64,000 nucleotides of DNA from Streptomyces qinzhouensis. Lineage in GTDB: Bacteria; Actinomycetota; Actinomycetes; Streptomycetales; Streptomycetaceae. Numbering within the stretch: position 1 is the stretch's first letter; each line of letters begins with the position of its first letter. The position numbers were made by a program, and so were the translations under genes. The notes under the pieces are model-generated. The model was not told the origin of the DNA. It saw nothing but the letters and a program-made list of their open reading frames with translations, and made no database searches. Where the stretch lies: NCBI RefSeq assembly GCF_007856155.1, contig NZ_CP042266.1, positions 5,952,001 through 6,016,000 of the forward strand, written 5' to 3'. Shown here one piece after another: positions 1 through 8,516 of this stretch.

Positions 1-19
1 GACGGTGGTGAAGGGCTGA
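1..19 (+). CDS. possible last codons of an upstream gene (partial)
   Basis: One frame reads Thr-Val-Val-Lys-Gly then TGA at 17-19. A very strong terminator hairpin follows at 133-178, which fits the end of a gene lying to the left. Six codons are far too few to identify a product, and a chance stop cannot be excluded. Confidence 0.25.
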
Positions 20-132
20 CGGACCGGCAGCCGGGCCGGGGTCCGGGCCGGGTGGTGCCGGGTGCGCCGGTCCGTCGGTTCGGTGGCACATGGTGTGCCG
101 GTACCGGAAATACGACGGAGCCGGATGTACGG

Positions 133-178
133 CGGAGCCCCGGGCGTCGCGCGTTGGTGCGCGACGCCCGGGGCTCCG
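133..178. terminator. strong intrinsic terminator hairpin
   Basis: A perfect 20-bp inverted repeat (arms 133-152 and 159-178) encloses a 6-nt loop, GTTGGT. There is no U tract, as is usual in Streptomyces. It separates whatever ends on the left from the M23 peptidase leader. Confidence 0.75.
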
Positions 179-234
179 CTCCGTCAGCTGTCCGTTTTGG
201 TGGGAAGTTGGCCGTCATGTGCTGTGGCATGAAC

Positions 235-254
235 AACAAAGGGGCCCTTTTGTT
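235..254. promoter_or_regulatory. 20-bp palindrome upstream of the M23 peptidase promoter
   Basis: The two 10-nt arms, centred on GGG|CCC, pair at nine positions plus one G-T. The palindrome is AT-rich at its ends, unlike its surroundings. It overlaps a plausible -35 (TTGGTG, 254-259), which has an 18-nt spacer to a plausible -10 (TAGCGT, 278-283). A regulator-binding site is inferred; the regulator is unknown. Confidence 0.45.
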
Positions 255-333
255 TGGTGATCGACATGCCGCCCGCCTAGCGTCGGTGCGGCTGTTCGCC
301 TGCAGGCGCCGCAAACCGCGGCACGGACAGTCA

Positions 334-473
334 TCGCCGAGTCCCCGCCGGGCGCGAGCCCTGGGGAGCCGGGGACCCATGTCCCCACCGGGGTGAATCG
401 GAACCTCCGCAGCCCGCGGAGGAGCCGTAGGAGACCTTCCTCTCTCCGAACCCGTCAGCTAACCCGGTAGGCG
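334..473 (+). ncRNA. c-di-AMP riboswitch (ydaO/yuaA type)
   Basis: The leader contains the conserved blocks of the ydaO aptamer in the right order: GGGGACCCA near 371, GGGGTGAATC near 390, a TAGG block near 428, then CGAACCCGTCAGCTAACC near 447 ending GGTAGGCG at 473. The ribosome-binding region of the downstream gene starts immediately after. The class binds cyclic di-AMP and usually turns expression off. In actinobacteria it is often found ahead of cell-wall hydrolase genes, which matches the M23 peptidase here. The boundaries are approximate. Confidence 0.88.
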
Positions 474-500
474 AGAAGGAAGGAAAGGATCAGCCTCTCC

Positions 501-1328
501 ATGGCGTTTGCCCGATCCAGTGGGAAGCACCGTGGCCCGAGCCGGATGACGCGCCGCAGCGCGAGCATCGCCGGAGCCGCGACCCTCGCCACCACCGGTG
601 TCATAGGCACCCTCGCCGCCCCCGCGTTCGCCTCCGACGGCGACGGCCGGGACCAGAACGGCGACCCGGGCACCCTGAGCGCCGAAGACACGGGCACCCT
701 GCAGATCCTCGCCGCCGAGCAGCCCGGGACCCTCCAGCCGCTCTCCGCGCCCGATTCGCTCTCGGCCCAGGTCGCCGACCAGGCGCACGCCCAGAAGCAG
801 CAGGCCGTGGCCCGCGCCCAGGCGGAGGCGGAGGCCAAGCGCGAGGCCGAGGCGCGGGCGAAGGCGGAGCGGGAGGCCCGTGAGCGCGCCGCCCGCGAGG
901 CGGAGCGCAAGCGGCTGCTCAACACCTACCAGTCTCCCGTCGCCGGTTCGGATGTCACCACCTCGTACCAGGCCAACAGCGCGCTGTGGTCCTCCGGTAC
1001 GCACACCGGCATCGACTTCCACGCGTCCACCGGGACGAAGATCGTGTCCGTGGGCGCGGGCACCGTCGTCGAGGCCGGCTGGGGCGGTGCCTACGGCTAC
1101 AACGTGGTGATCCAGATGCGCGACGGCTCGTACACGCAGTACGCGCACCTGTCGTCGGTCTCCGTCTCCGCCGGGCAGACCGCGATGCCCGGCCAGCAGA
1201 TCGGCCGCGCGGGCTCCACCGGGAACTCCACCGGGGCGCACCTCCACTTCGAGGTCCGCACCGGCGCGGAGTACGGCTCGGACGTCGACCCGGTCGCGTA
1301 TCTGCGCGGCAAGGGCGTCAAGGTCTGA
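501..1328 (+). CDS. secreted M23 (LytM) peptidase
   Basis: A 275-residue exported cell-wall endopeptidase. A basic N-terminus and hydrophobic stretch end near ALA-type processing after APAFAS (about residue 45). Residues 95-135 form an Ala/Glu/Arg/Lys coiled coil. The C-terminal half is a LytM domain with the zinc ligands visible: H168 and D172 in HTGIDF, and H247-x-H249 in HLHFE. Such enzymes cut peptidoglycan cross-bridges. The chosen ATG follows a purine-rich GGAAGGAAAGG stretch. A second in-frame ATG at 546 would give a shorter, more typical signal peptide, so the start is not settled. The gene stands alone, between the c-di-AMP riboswitch and a terminator at 1441, so it is probably controlled by cyclic di-AMP. 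Confidence 0.9.
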   Translation: MAFARSSGKHRGPSRMTRRSASIAGAATLATTGVIGTLAAPAFASDGDGRDQNGDPGTLSAEDTGTLQILAAEQPGTLQPLSAPDSLSAQVADQAHAQKQQAVARAQAEAEAKREAEARAKAEREARERAAREAERKRLLNTYQSPVAGSDVTTSYQANSALWSSGTHTGIDFHASTGTKIVSVGAGTVVEAGWGGAYGYNVVIQMRDGSYTQYAHLSSVSVSAGQTAMPGQQIGRAGSTGNSTGAHLHFEVRTGAEYGSDVDPVAYLRGKGVKV

Positions 1329-1340
1329 CGACCCCGGCCC

Positions 1341-1402
1341 GACCTCGACCGACCTGATCTCGACCGACCTGATCTCGACCGGCCCGACCTCGACCGGCCC
1401 GG
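1341..1402. repeat. short tandem repeat, 15-bp unit
   Basis: About four imperfect copies of a 15-bp unit (GACCTGATCTCGACC and variants) directly follow the M23 stop codon. The region is non-coding, and no function is visible. Confidence 0.6.
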
Positions 1403-1440
1403 CTCGTCCCGGGTGCGGGTCGGCCTCCTCTTGTTCCGCA

Positions 1441-1467
1441 GTGCCCCGGCGTCCGGCGCCGGGGCAC
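1441..1467 (+). terminator. intrinsic terminator after the M23 gene
   Basis: An 11-bp perfect GC-rich stem (arms 1441-1451 and 1457-1467) with a 5-nt loop, 113 nt after the M23 stop. Confidence 0.6.
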
Positions 1468-1639
1468 CGCGCGTTTCCGCGCTGTGCGTTTCGCGGCGCT
1501 GTCCGCTGTTCCCGGTGGCCGGAAGATATCCATGGCTTATCGGGGACTGTCGGAATATCCGGACGGCTGGCATAGAGTCGTCCGGAAATATCGGCGGTGT
1601 ATTTCGTCGCTTCGGCCGGATCACAGCGGAGGTACGGGT

Positions 1640-2335
1640 ATGCGGGTTCCCGCGCAGTCGGTTTGCAGGGCGATTCGCGACGACATCGTCTCCGGGGTTT
1701 TCCCGCGCGGTGGCAGGCTGACGGAGGAACAGCTCGCCCTGCGGTACGGGGTCTCCCGGGTGCCGGTGCGGGAGGCGCTGCGGACCCTGGAGTCCGAGGG
1801 CTTTGTGACCACCCGGCGCCATGCGGGGGCGTGTGTCGCCGAACCCACCGAGCGGGACGCCGCCGATCTGCTGGAGATCAGGGCGCTGCTGGAGCCGCTG
1901 GCGGCGGCCCGGGCCGCCCGGTATCGCACGGAAGGGCATCTGAAGGTGCTGCGCGGTCTGGTCCGGCTCGGGCAGGAGCGGGCGGCCCGTGGCCAGGTGG
2001 GAGAGTTGCGGCCGCTGGACGGCTGGTTCCACGAGACGCTCGCCCAGGCATCCGCGGGCGCCGGGCTGATCGCGCTGCTGCTGCCGTTGCGCCGGAAGAT
2101 CGCCTGGATGTACGCGGTGGAGCCGGGCGTCCGGCGGCCCGTGCAGTCGTGGGCCGAGCACGGGGCGATCGTGGACGCCGTGGGCCGGCGGGACCCGGAG
2201 CGGGCGCGGGCGCTGGCGGCGGCGCATATGGAACGGGCCGCGGCGGGGTACCGGCTGCGTCTTCCGGCGCGGGGCGCGAGCCGGCCCGCCGCCGGGTCGG
2301 ATGTCGGGGCCGTTACGGCGGACCGCCGCTGGTGA
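1640..2335 (+). CDS. GntR-family regulator with FCD domain
   Basis: A 231-residue DNA-binding transcription regulator. The N-terminal 75 residues form a GntR winged helix: IVSGVFPRGGRLTEEQLA, then YGVSRVPVREALRTLESEG and the wing FVTTRRHAG. An all-helical FCD effector domain follows (LLEIRALLEPLAAARAA, then FHETLAQASA and the distal H in SWAEHGAIV), which normally binds a small carboxylate with or without a metal ion. The ATG at 1640 has GGAGG 7 nt upstream. Longer in-frame starts, back to 1484, read through non-conserved sequence and were rejected. It faces the HPr gene convergently across a shared terminator, so it is not in that operon. The ligand and targets are unknown. Confidence 0.88.
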   Translation: MRVPAQSVCRAIRDDIVSGVFPRGGRLTEEQLALRYGVSRVPVREALRTLESEGFVTTRRHAGACVAEPTERDAADLLEIRALLEPLAAARAARYRTEGHLKVLRGLVRLGQERAARGQVGELRPLDGWFHETLAQASAGAGLIALLLPLRRKIAWMYAVEPGVRRPVQSWAEHGAIVDAVGRRDPERARALAAAHMERAAAGYRLRLPARGASRPAAGSDVGAVTADRRW

Positions 2336-2529
2336 AGTTTCGCAACATTCCGTCAACCTGCCGTGCGATCGCATTTAACACGGTGCCGGTAAAGAAGAGC
2401 GGAGAAGGATCGGGGGTGATTCTCTTTTCCGGGGGAATGGGTGTTACCGGAGCCGGGAAAAGGGCCGGGAAGGCGGGGAACAGTTGGGAACAGAGAGGGA
2501 GCTGAGAGGGAACAGGGGGAGGAACAGAA

Positions 2530-2563
2530 CAGGCGCCGATCCCCGGGCGGGGATCAGCGCCTG
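2530..2563. terminator. bidirectional terminator between the GntR and HPr genes
   Basis: Two 15-nt arms (2530-2544 and 2549-2563) pair with a single mismatch around a 4-nt loop. The hairpin lies between convergent genes and can serve both. The preceding 2400-2529 is strikingly purine-rich on the plus strand, with repeated GGGAACA-like words. Confidence 0.7.
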
Positions 2564-2613
2564 AATGCCCGGGACCGCGTGAAGGTGCGGCAGGGCGGAG
2601 CGGCGGAGTCGGC

Positions 2614-2895
2614 TCAGACCGTCTCCGGAAGCTCCTCAAGCCCTTCGGCGACGAGCTTCGCCAGCTTGTCCAGGGCGGCGTCCGCGCCCTCGGCGTCGGA
2701 GGAGAGGACGATCTCCTCGCCACCCTGGGCGCCCAGGCCCAGCACGGCGAGCATGGAGGCCGCGTTGACCGGCGAGCCGTCGGCCTTGGCGATCGTCACC
2801 GGAACGCCGGAAGCCGTGGCGGCACGGACGAAGATGGAAGCGGGGCGGGCGTGCAGGCCCTCGGCCCAGCCGACGTTGACGCGGCGCTCAGCCAT
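2614..2895 (-). CDS. ptsH: phosphocarrier protein HPr
   Basis: A 93-residue cytoplasmic phosphocarrier of the PEP:sugar phosphotransferase system. It takes phosphate from enzyme I on its active-site histidine and passes it to sugar-specific EIIA domains. The active-site motif GLHARPAS places His15 exactly as in the family, and Ser47 (ASMLAVLG) is at the position of the regulatory serine. The length is normal for actinobacteria. The ATG at 2895 has AAGGG upstream; a longer frame to 3180 runs through unrelated sequence. It is monocistronic here, with a DasR-like site just upstream, as is known for pts genes in Streptomyces. Confidence 0.96.
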   Translation of the reverse strand: MAERRVNVGWAEGLHARPASIFVRAATASGVPVTIAKADGSPVNAASMLAVLGLGAQGGEEIVLSSDAEGADAALDKLAKLVAEGLEELPETV

Positions 2896-2917
2896 GGTGT
2901 TGCCCTTCACGTTCAGT

Positions 2918-2933
2918 GGTTGTCTAGACCAGT
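2918..2933. promoter_or_regulatory. DasR-type operator (dre site) upstream of ptsH
   Basis: GGTTGTCTAGACCAGT matches the DasR consensus A(C/G)TGGTCTAGACCA(C/G)T at 14 of 16 positions, including the invariant TCTAGA core. It lies 23-38 nt upstream of the HPr start codon, where a repressor would act. DasR is the GntR-type N-acetylglucosamine sensor that controls pts genes in Streptomyces. The binding is inferred from sequence only. Confidence 0.75.
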
Positions 2934-3093
2934 TCACGGTCAGTGTCTCACGACGCCCCGGATGCTCGTGCCGTTCCGGGGACGCGACCGTGCACCCCAG
3001 AGTGCCCCGGCCCGCCGCCCGTCGCGAGCCGTGACCGGGTGGTGGCGTCCGGCGAACGCCGGGATGTACCGGCCGTGCTCCGGGCCCGCGCCG

Positions 3094-3107
3094 TACGCTT
3101 TCTGCCA
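3094..3107 (+). promoter_or_regulatory. -10 element giving a leaderless start
   Basis: TACGCT at 3094-3099 lies 7 nt from the ATG at 3107, and no Shine-Dalgarno sequence is present. This is the usual geometry of a leaderless mRNA in Streptomyces. No convincing -35 is visible. Confidence 0.5.
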
Positions 3108-6100
3108 TGCAGACCGAGCGGGACGAGGGCCCTGGCGAGGCCCGGGGCGAGGGCCGGGGCGAGCGGGCGGGGACGGGCACCGGGGTGCCGGAGGCCGGCC
3201 CGGCCGGGCCCGGATCCGCCGAGCCGGGGGCCGAGCACGCCTACCCCGACCACTGGGAGGCGGACGTCGTCCTGCGTGACGGTGCGACTGCCCGGATCCG
3301 GCCCATCACCGCGGCGGACGGCGACCGGCTGGTCAGCTTCTACGAACAGGTGTCGGACGAGTCGAAGTACTACCGCTTCTTCGCGCCCTACCCCCATCTG
3401 TCGGCCAAGGACGTCCACCGCTTCACCCACCACGACTTCGTCGACCGGGTGGGGCTCGCCGTCACCGTCGGGGGCGAGTTCATCGCGACCGTCCGCTACG
3501 ACCGGATCGACCGGAACGGGCGTCCCGCGAGCGCGCCCGCCGACGGTGCGGAGGTCGCGTTCCTGGTCCAGGACGCGCACCAGGGGCGCGGGATCGCCTC
3601 GACGATGCTGGAGCACATCGCGGCGGTCGCCCGGGAGCGGGGCATCCGCCGGTTCGCGGCGGAGGTACTGCCCGCGAACAACAAGATGATCAAGGTGTTC
3701 CGGGACGCCGGGTACACCCAGCGGCGCAGCTTCGAGGACGGCACGGTCCATCTGACCCTCGATCTCGAACCGACCGCGGAGTCCGTCGCGGTCCAGCGGG
3801 CCCGCGAGCACCGGGCCGAGGCCCGGTCCGTGCAGCGGCTCCTCGCCCCGCGCGGGGTCGCGGTCGTCGGAGTGGGCCGGGCCCCCGGGGGACTGGGGCG
3901 GACCGTGCTGCGCGATCTGCTCGCCGCGGGGTACACGGGCCGGACGTACGCGGTGAACCGGGCCTTCCCCGCGGACCGGCAGGAGGTCGACGGGGTGCCC
4001 GCGTATCGCTCGGTCCGCGAGATCACCGGACCGGAGGGCGCCGCACCCGGCGGGCCGGTGGACCTGGCGGTCGTCGCGGTGCCCGCCGAGCGGGTGCCGG
4101 ACGCCGTGGCCGACTGCGGCGAGGTCGGGGTGCGGGGACTGGTCGTTCTCAGCGCCGGGTACGCGGAGAGCGGGGCGGCCGGGCGGGCCCGGCAGCGGGA
4201 GCTGGTCCGGCAGGCCAGGTCGTACGGGATGCGGATCATCGGCCCGAACTCGTTCGGGGTCATCAACAACGCGGAGGCCGTACGGCTCAATGCCTCCCTG
4301 GCGCCGTACGCTCCGGCGCCCGGCCGGATCGGGCTGTTCACCCAGTCCGGGGCGATCGGCATCGCACTGCTGGCGGCCCTGCACCGGCGCGGAGCGGGAG
4401 TCTCCGGCGGCGCCGACGGCATGGACGCCGGTGCCGGTGCCGGTGCCGGTGTCGGGGCCGGGCCGGCCGGTCTCTCGACGTTCGTCTCGTCGGGCAACCG
4501 GGCGGACGTCTCCGGCAACGACATCCTCCAGTACTGGTACGAGGACCCGGACACCGATGTCGCCCTGCTGTATCTGGAGTCCATCGGCAACCCGCGCAAG
4601 TTCACCCGGCTGGCACGGCGCACGGCCGCGGTGAAGCCGGTCGTCGTGGTCAAGGGCGCCCGGCACAGCGGCAGCGAGCCGCCGGGGCACGCGGTGCCGG
4701 TCGCCAGGATCCCCGACGCGGCCGTCGACGCGCTGCTGCGGCAGGCGGGCGTCATCCGGGTCGACACGGTGACCGAGCTGGTCGACGTCGGCCTGCTGCT
4801 GGCGGGCCAGCCGCTGCCCGGCGGACCGCGCGTGGCGATCCTCGGGAACTCCGAGTCGCTCGGCCTCCTCACGTACGACGCCTGCCTCGCGGAGGGCCTG
4901 CGTCCGATGCCGCCGCTCGATCTGACCACCGGGGCCACCCCCGCCCACTTCCGGGCGGCCCTCGTCCGGGCGCTCGCGGACGACGACTGCGACGCGGTGG
5001 TGGTCACGGCGATTCCCTGGGTGCGCGAGAGCGGTACGGCCGAGTCCGGTGACGGCGAGGAACTCGCCGGAGCGCTACGGGCGGCGGCCACCGCCGCGCC
5101 CGGAAAGCCCGTGGTGGTCGTGCAGGTCGAGCTGGGCGGTCTCACGGGCGCGCTCGCCTCGGGCGGCGGCGCGGGGAATCGACCCCACGGGGCCGGGCCC
5201 GCGGAGATCGCCCCAGGCCGTGGCGCCGACCGCCCCGCCGGGGCGGTGCCCGGCGGGTCCGGTGGCCCGGACAGCGGGCCGGTGCCTCCCGGGGATCGGC
5301 CCGGCCCGGACGGTCCGGCGGCCGACTCCCGTGGCACCGGGTCCGAAGGGGCCCGGGTGCCGCCCGCGGGCGGTGCCGCACGGACCACGGGCCCGGCCAC
5401 CGAGCCGGGGGTTCCGGGAGCCGCGGCCGAAGCCGCCGGGCCGGTTCCGGGTGCCGGCGCGGGCGGGGTCGGTGTTACAGGCGAAGCCGGCGGTACGGCC
5501 CCGGGCGACTCCACCGGCTCGAGTGCTCCGGACGGTCCGCCCGGCCGGGCCGATGGTTCGGCGGCGGCCGACGGCGCGGATGCGGACGGTGGAGCCGAAG
5601 CCGCCGGGGGCGGTTCTACGGCAGGCGGGTCCGGGGGCGAGCGCCCCGGCGGCGGGATTCCGGCGTATCCCGCCGCCGAGCGGGCCGTGCGGGCGCTCGC
5701 CGAAGCCGTCAAGTACGGCCGGTGGCGCCGCGAGGCCGCCGGGGGCGGCAAGGTGCCCGAGTACGAGGACATCGACGAGGCCCGGGCCGCCGAGCTGATC
5801 GAAGGGCTGCTCGCCGCGGGGGCCGACGGGCGCGGAACCACCCTCGCCCCCCGGGACGCCCATGAGCTGCTCGCCGCCTACGGGATCCGGGTCAGGCCCG
5901 CTCTCCCGGCCCCCGGGGCCGATGAGGCCGTGCGCGCCGCCGAACGCCTCGGCTACCCCGTGGCGCTCAAGACCACCGCCCCCCATCTGCGGCACCGAGC
6001 CGATCTCGGGGGCGTACGGCTCGACCTGGGCGGCGAGGCACAGCTCCGCCGCGCCTACCGGGAGCTGACCGAACTGCTCGGCAAGCCCGTCGAGCTCCAG

Positions 6101-6520
6101 CCGGTCGTCCAGGCCATGGCCCCGCGCGGGGTCGACACCGTCGTCCGGGCCGTCGTCGACCCGGCCGTCGGCCCCTATCTCTCCTTCGGGCTCGCGGGCG
6201 TCGCATCGGAGCTGCTCGGCGACACCGCGCACCGGCTGATTCCGGTCACCGACCGGGACGCCGCCGGACAGGTCCGCAGCATCCGCACCGCGCCCCTCCT
6301 CTTCGGCTGGCGCGGCTCCGCCCCCGTCGACACCCCCGCACTCGAACAGCTGCTGTTGCGCGTATCACGGCTGGTGGACGACCATCCGGAGGTCGTCGGC
6401 GTCGGTCTGGAGCCCGTGGTCGTGGCCCCGACCGGGCTCTCCGTGCTCGGCGCGTCGGTACGGCTCGCGCCCACCCCCGTACCCACCGATCTCGGCCCAC
6501 GCCGACTTCCGAGCTACTGA
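3107..6520 (+). CDS. GNAT acetyltransferase fused to ADP-forming acyl-CoA synthetase-like domains
   Basis: A 1,137-residue cytoplasmic multidomain protein. The order is: GNAT domain (about 45-225) with the acetyl-CoA motif QGRGIAS; CoA-binding Rossmann domain (about 240-360, GVAVVGVGRAPGGLG); succinyl-CoA-ligase-like domain (about 400-520, FTQSGAIGIALLA, then SSGNRADVSGND); and a C-terminal ATP-grasp domain (about 905-1137, LGYPVALKT). Pat/PatZ-type lysine acetyltransferases have these modules, so it may acetylate metabolic enzymes, but a synthetase role is not excluded. The inter-domain linker at about 690-850 is an unusual Gly/Pro/Ala-rich insertion. Nothing else is co-transcribed closely. 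The start is chosen from the leaderless -10 and the absence of a Shine-Dalgarno sequence. Confidence 0.87.
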   Translation: MQTERDEGPGEARGEGRGERAGTGTGVPEAGPAGPGSAEPGAEHAYPDHWEADVVLRDGATARIRPITAADGDRLVSFYEQVSDESKYYRFFAPYPHLSAKDVHRFTHHDFVDRVGLAVTVGGEFIATVRYDRIDRNGRPASAPADGAEVAFLVQDAHQGRGIASTMLEHIAAVARERGIRRFAAEVLPANNKMIKVFRDAGYTQRRSFEDGTVHLTLDLEPTAESVAVQRAREHRAEARSVQRLLAPRGVAVVGVGRAPGGLGRTVLRDLLAAGYTGRTYAVNRAFPADRQEVDGVPAYRSVREITGPEGAAPGGPVDLAVVAVPAERVPDAVADCGEVGVRGLVVLSAGYAESGAAGRARQRELVRQARSYGMRIIGPNSFGVINNAEAVRLNASLAPYAPAPGRIGLFTQSGAIGIALLAALHRRGAGVSGGADGMDAGAGAGAGVGAGPAGLSTFVSSGNRADVSGNDILQYWYEDPDTDVALLYLESIGNPRKFTRLARRTAAVKPVVVVKGARHSGSEPPGHAVPVARIPDAAVDALLRQAGVIRVDTVTELVDVGLLLAGQPLPGGPRVAILGNSESLGLLTYDACLAEGLRPMPPLDLTTGATPAHFRAALVRALADDDCDAVVVTAIPWVRESGTAESGDGEELAGALRAAATAAPGKPVVVVQVELGGLTGALASGGGAGNRPHGAGPAEIAPGRGADRPAGAVPGGSGGPDSGPVPPGDRPGPDGPAADSRGTGSEGARVPPAGGAARTTGPATEPGVPGAAAEAAGPVPGAGAGGVGVTGEAGGTAPGDSTGSSAPDGPPGRADGSAAADGADADGGAEAAGGGSTAGGSGGERPGGGIPAYPAAERAVRALAEAVKYGRWRREAAGGGKVPEYEDIDEARAAELIEGLLAAGADGRGTTLAPRDAHELLAAYGIRVRPALPAPGADEAVRAAERLGYPVALKTTAPHLRHRADLGGVRLDLGGEAQLRRAYRELTELLGKPVELQPVVQAMAPRGVDTVVRAVVDPAVGPYLSFGLAGVASELLGDTAHRLIPVTDRDAAGQVRSIRTAPLLFGWRGSAPVDTPALEQLLLRVSRLVDDHPEVVGVGLEPVVVAPTGLSVLGASVRLAPTPVPTDLGPRRLPSY

Positions 6521-6564
6521 GCACCCGCTCGGCACCACGAGCGTCCGCCGCCCCCCGGGGCCCG

Positions 6565-6578
6565 TAGGATGGACCACA
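6565..6578 (+). promoter_or_regulatory. -10 element giving a leaderless start
   Basis: TAGGAT at 6565-6570 is followed by 7 nt and the ATG at 6578, with no Shine-Dalgarno sequence. This favours 6578 over the ATG at 6569, which overlaps the -10 itself. Confidence 0.55.
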
Positions 6579-7177
6579 TGGCGAAGACCGGTACGACGAC
6601 CCAGGGGCTGCGCGCGGCGATCGAGCGCAGCGGCTACTACCCGGCTCTCGTGGCAGAGGCGGTGGAGGCGGCCGTCGGCGGCGAGCGGATCGTCTCGTAC
6701 CTGGTCCACCAGGAGACGACGTTCGACGCCAACGAGGTCCGCCGTCATGTGACCGTCCTGGTCCTCACGGGCAATCGTTTCATCGTCAGCCATACCGACG
6801 AGCAGGCCGCCGACTCCAGCTCCCCGACGCCGTACGCCACCACGTCCACCGAATCGGTCAAACTGGACCGGATCTCCTCCGTCGTGGTCAGCCGGGTCGT
6901 CGCCAATCCCGAGTCGTACACCCCGGGCACCCTGCCCCGCGAGGTCGTCCTCACCATCGGCTGGGGCGCCGTTTCCCGGCTCGATCTGGAGCCCGCCGCC
7001 TGCGGCGATCCGAACTGCGACGCCGACCACGGCTATACCGGCAACTCCACCGCCGACGACCTCAGCCTGAGGGTCAGCGAGGCGGGCGACGGCCCGGACA
7101 CGGTCCGCCAGACGCTGGCCTTCGCCCAGTCGCTCTCCGAGGCCACCGCCGCCACCCCGACGGCGGCCTCCCGCTGA
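6578..7177 (+). CDS. DUF5998-family protein
   Basis: A 199-residue soluble protein that I recognise as the conserved actinobacterial DUF5998 family. Conserved stretches include GLRAAIERSGYYPALVAEA, HQETTFD and GNRFIVSHTDEQ, and a Cys-containing loop ACGDPNCDADHGY near residue 150. Its biochemical function is unknown. There is no signal peptide or membrane segment. Its TGA overlaps the ATG of the next gene by one base (TGATG), so the two are translationally coupled, and it probably works with the phosphodiesterase-like product. The start at 6578 is decided by the leaderless promoter geometry. Confidence 0.85.
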   Translation: MAKTGTTTQGLRAAIERSGYYPALVAEAVEAAVGGERIVSYLVHQETTFDANEVRRHVTVLVLTGNRFIVSHTDEQAADSSSPTPYATTSTESVKLDRISSVVVSRVVANPESYTPGTLPREVVLTIGWGAVSRLDLEPAACGDPNCDADHGYTGNSTADDLSLRVSEAGDGPDTVRQTLAFAQSLSEATAATPTAASR

Positions 7178-8379
7178 TGGTCCAGCCCGATACGGCGGCC
7201 TTCTGGCCCGATGATCCGATGCCGCTGGCGGTCAACAGCGCGCCGGTGCCCGAGTACGGCTCCGGCTCCCTCGCCGATCTGCTGCCGACGCTCGCCGCCG
7301 GTCTCGGTGTGCCCGGTTTCACCGCGGCCATACCCGAACTGGTCCCGGCCGACCGCGTCTGTGTCTTCCTGATCGACGGTCTCGGCTGGGAGCAGATCCG
7401 GAACCATCCGGAGCAGGCTCCTTATCTCTTCTCCCTGCTGCACACCTCCCGCGGTGGCACGGGCCGGCCGATCACCGCCGGCTTCCCGGCGACCACGGCC
7501 ACCTCGCTGGCCTCCGTCGGCACCGGGCTCGCCCCCGGCCGGCACGGACTGCCGGGGTACACGGTCCGCAATCCCACCACCGGCACCCTGATGAACCAGC
7601 TGCGCTGGAAGCCGTACACCGATCCGCACGCCTGGCAGCCCCACCCCACGGTCTTCGGGCTCGCCCACACGGCCGGGGTCCATACGGCCCAGGTGTCGTC
7701 CCCGCTCTTCGAGACCACCCCGCTGACCCGGATCGCGCTCAGCGGCGGAACGTTTCACGGCAGGCTCAGCGGCGAGGAGCGGATGGACCTCGCGGCGGAG
7801 CAGCTCGCCGCGGGCGACCGCTCCCTCGTCTATACGTACTACAGCGATGTCGACGGCATGGGCCACCGTTACGGAGTCGACTCCGACGCCTGGCGCGGAC
7901 AGCTCGCCCATGTGGACCGGCTGGTCCAGCGGCTCGCCGAGCAGTTGCCGCGCCGTGCCGCGCTCTATGTCACCGCCGACCACGGCATGATCGACGTTCC
8001 GTTCGACGAGGAGTCGCGGATCGACTTCGACGAGGACTGGGAGCTGCGCGCCGGGGTCGCCCTGCTGGGCGGCGAGGGCCGGGCCCGTCATGTCTACGCC
8101 GTTCCCGGTGCCGCGTCCGATGTTCTGACGGTCTGGCGCGAGGTGCTCGGCGACCGGTTCTGGGTGGCGAGCCGGGAGGAGGCGATCGCCGCGGGCTGGT
8201 TCGGTCCGGCCGTGGACGAGCGGGTGCTGGGCCGGATCGGCGATGTGGTGGCCGCGGCCTGCGACGACCTCGCCATCACCGCGTCCGTCCGGGAGCCCCT
8301 GGAGTCGGCGATGGCCGGAATGCACGGTTCGATGACGCCCGTCGAGCAACTCGTGCCGCTGATCGAAGTCCGGTCCTGA
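7177..8379 (+). CDS. alkaline-phosphatase-superfamily protein (nucleotide pyrophosphatase/phosphodiesterase type)
   Basis: A 400-residue metal-dependent phosphohydrolase without a signal peptide. Superfamily landmarks are visible in order: the first metal-binding Asp in FLIDGLGWEQ (about residue 65), the nucleophile Thr in GFPATTATSLASVGTG (about 105), the metal ligands of YYSDVDGMGHRYG (about 225), and TADHGMID (about 268). Family members cleave phosphodiester or phosphomonoester bonds; the substrate here cannot be read from sequence. The ATG overlaps the stop of the DUF5998 gene, which needs coupled translation. A short direct repeat (GGTCCTGAGATC) straddles its stop codon. Confidence 0.87.
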   Translation: MVQPDTAAFWPDDPMPLAVNSAPVPEYGSGSLADLLPTLAAGLGVPGFTAAIPELVPADRVCVFLIDGLGWEQIRNHPEQAPYLFSLLHTSRGGTGRPITAGFPATTATSLASVGTGLAPGRHGLPGYTVRNPTTGTLMNQLRWKPYTDPHAWQPHPTVFGLAHTAGVHTAQVSSPLFETTPLTRIALSGGTFHGRLSGEERMDLAAEQLAAGDRSLVYTYYSDVDGMGHRYGVDSDAWRGQLAHVDRLVQRLAEQLPRRAALYVTADHGMIDVPFDEESRIDFDEDWELRAGVALLGGEGRARHVYAVPGAASDVLTVWREVLGDRFWVASREEAIAAGWFGPAVDERVLGRIGDVVAAACDDLAITASVREPLESAMAGMHGSMTPVEQLVPLIEVRS

Positions 8380-8516
8380 GATCTGGTCCTGAGATCCGCT
8401 CCCGGGATCCGGTTCCGATGCCTGTCCTCGGGTCGCGTTCGCGACCGGGCCCCCGGGCCGGGGTCACCCCGCCCGCCCCCTCTGTTTCACGACTGCCGAA
8501 AGGTCCTCAGCAACCC

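Noticed and set aside
8431..8446. GGTCGCG/CGCGACC hairpin upstream of tdk as a terminator
   Set aside because: The stem is short with a 2-nt loop and lies in a same-direction gap with no other terminator features.
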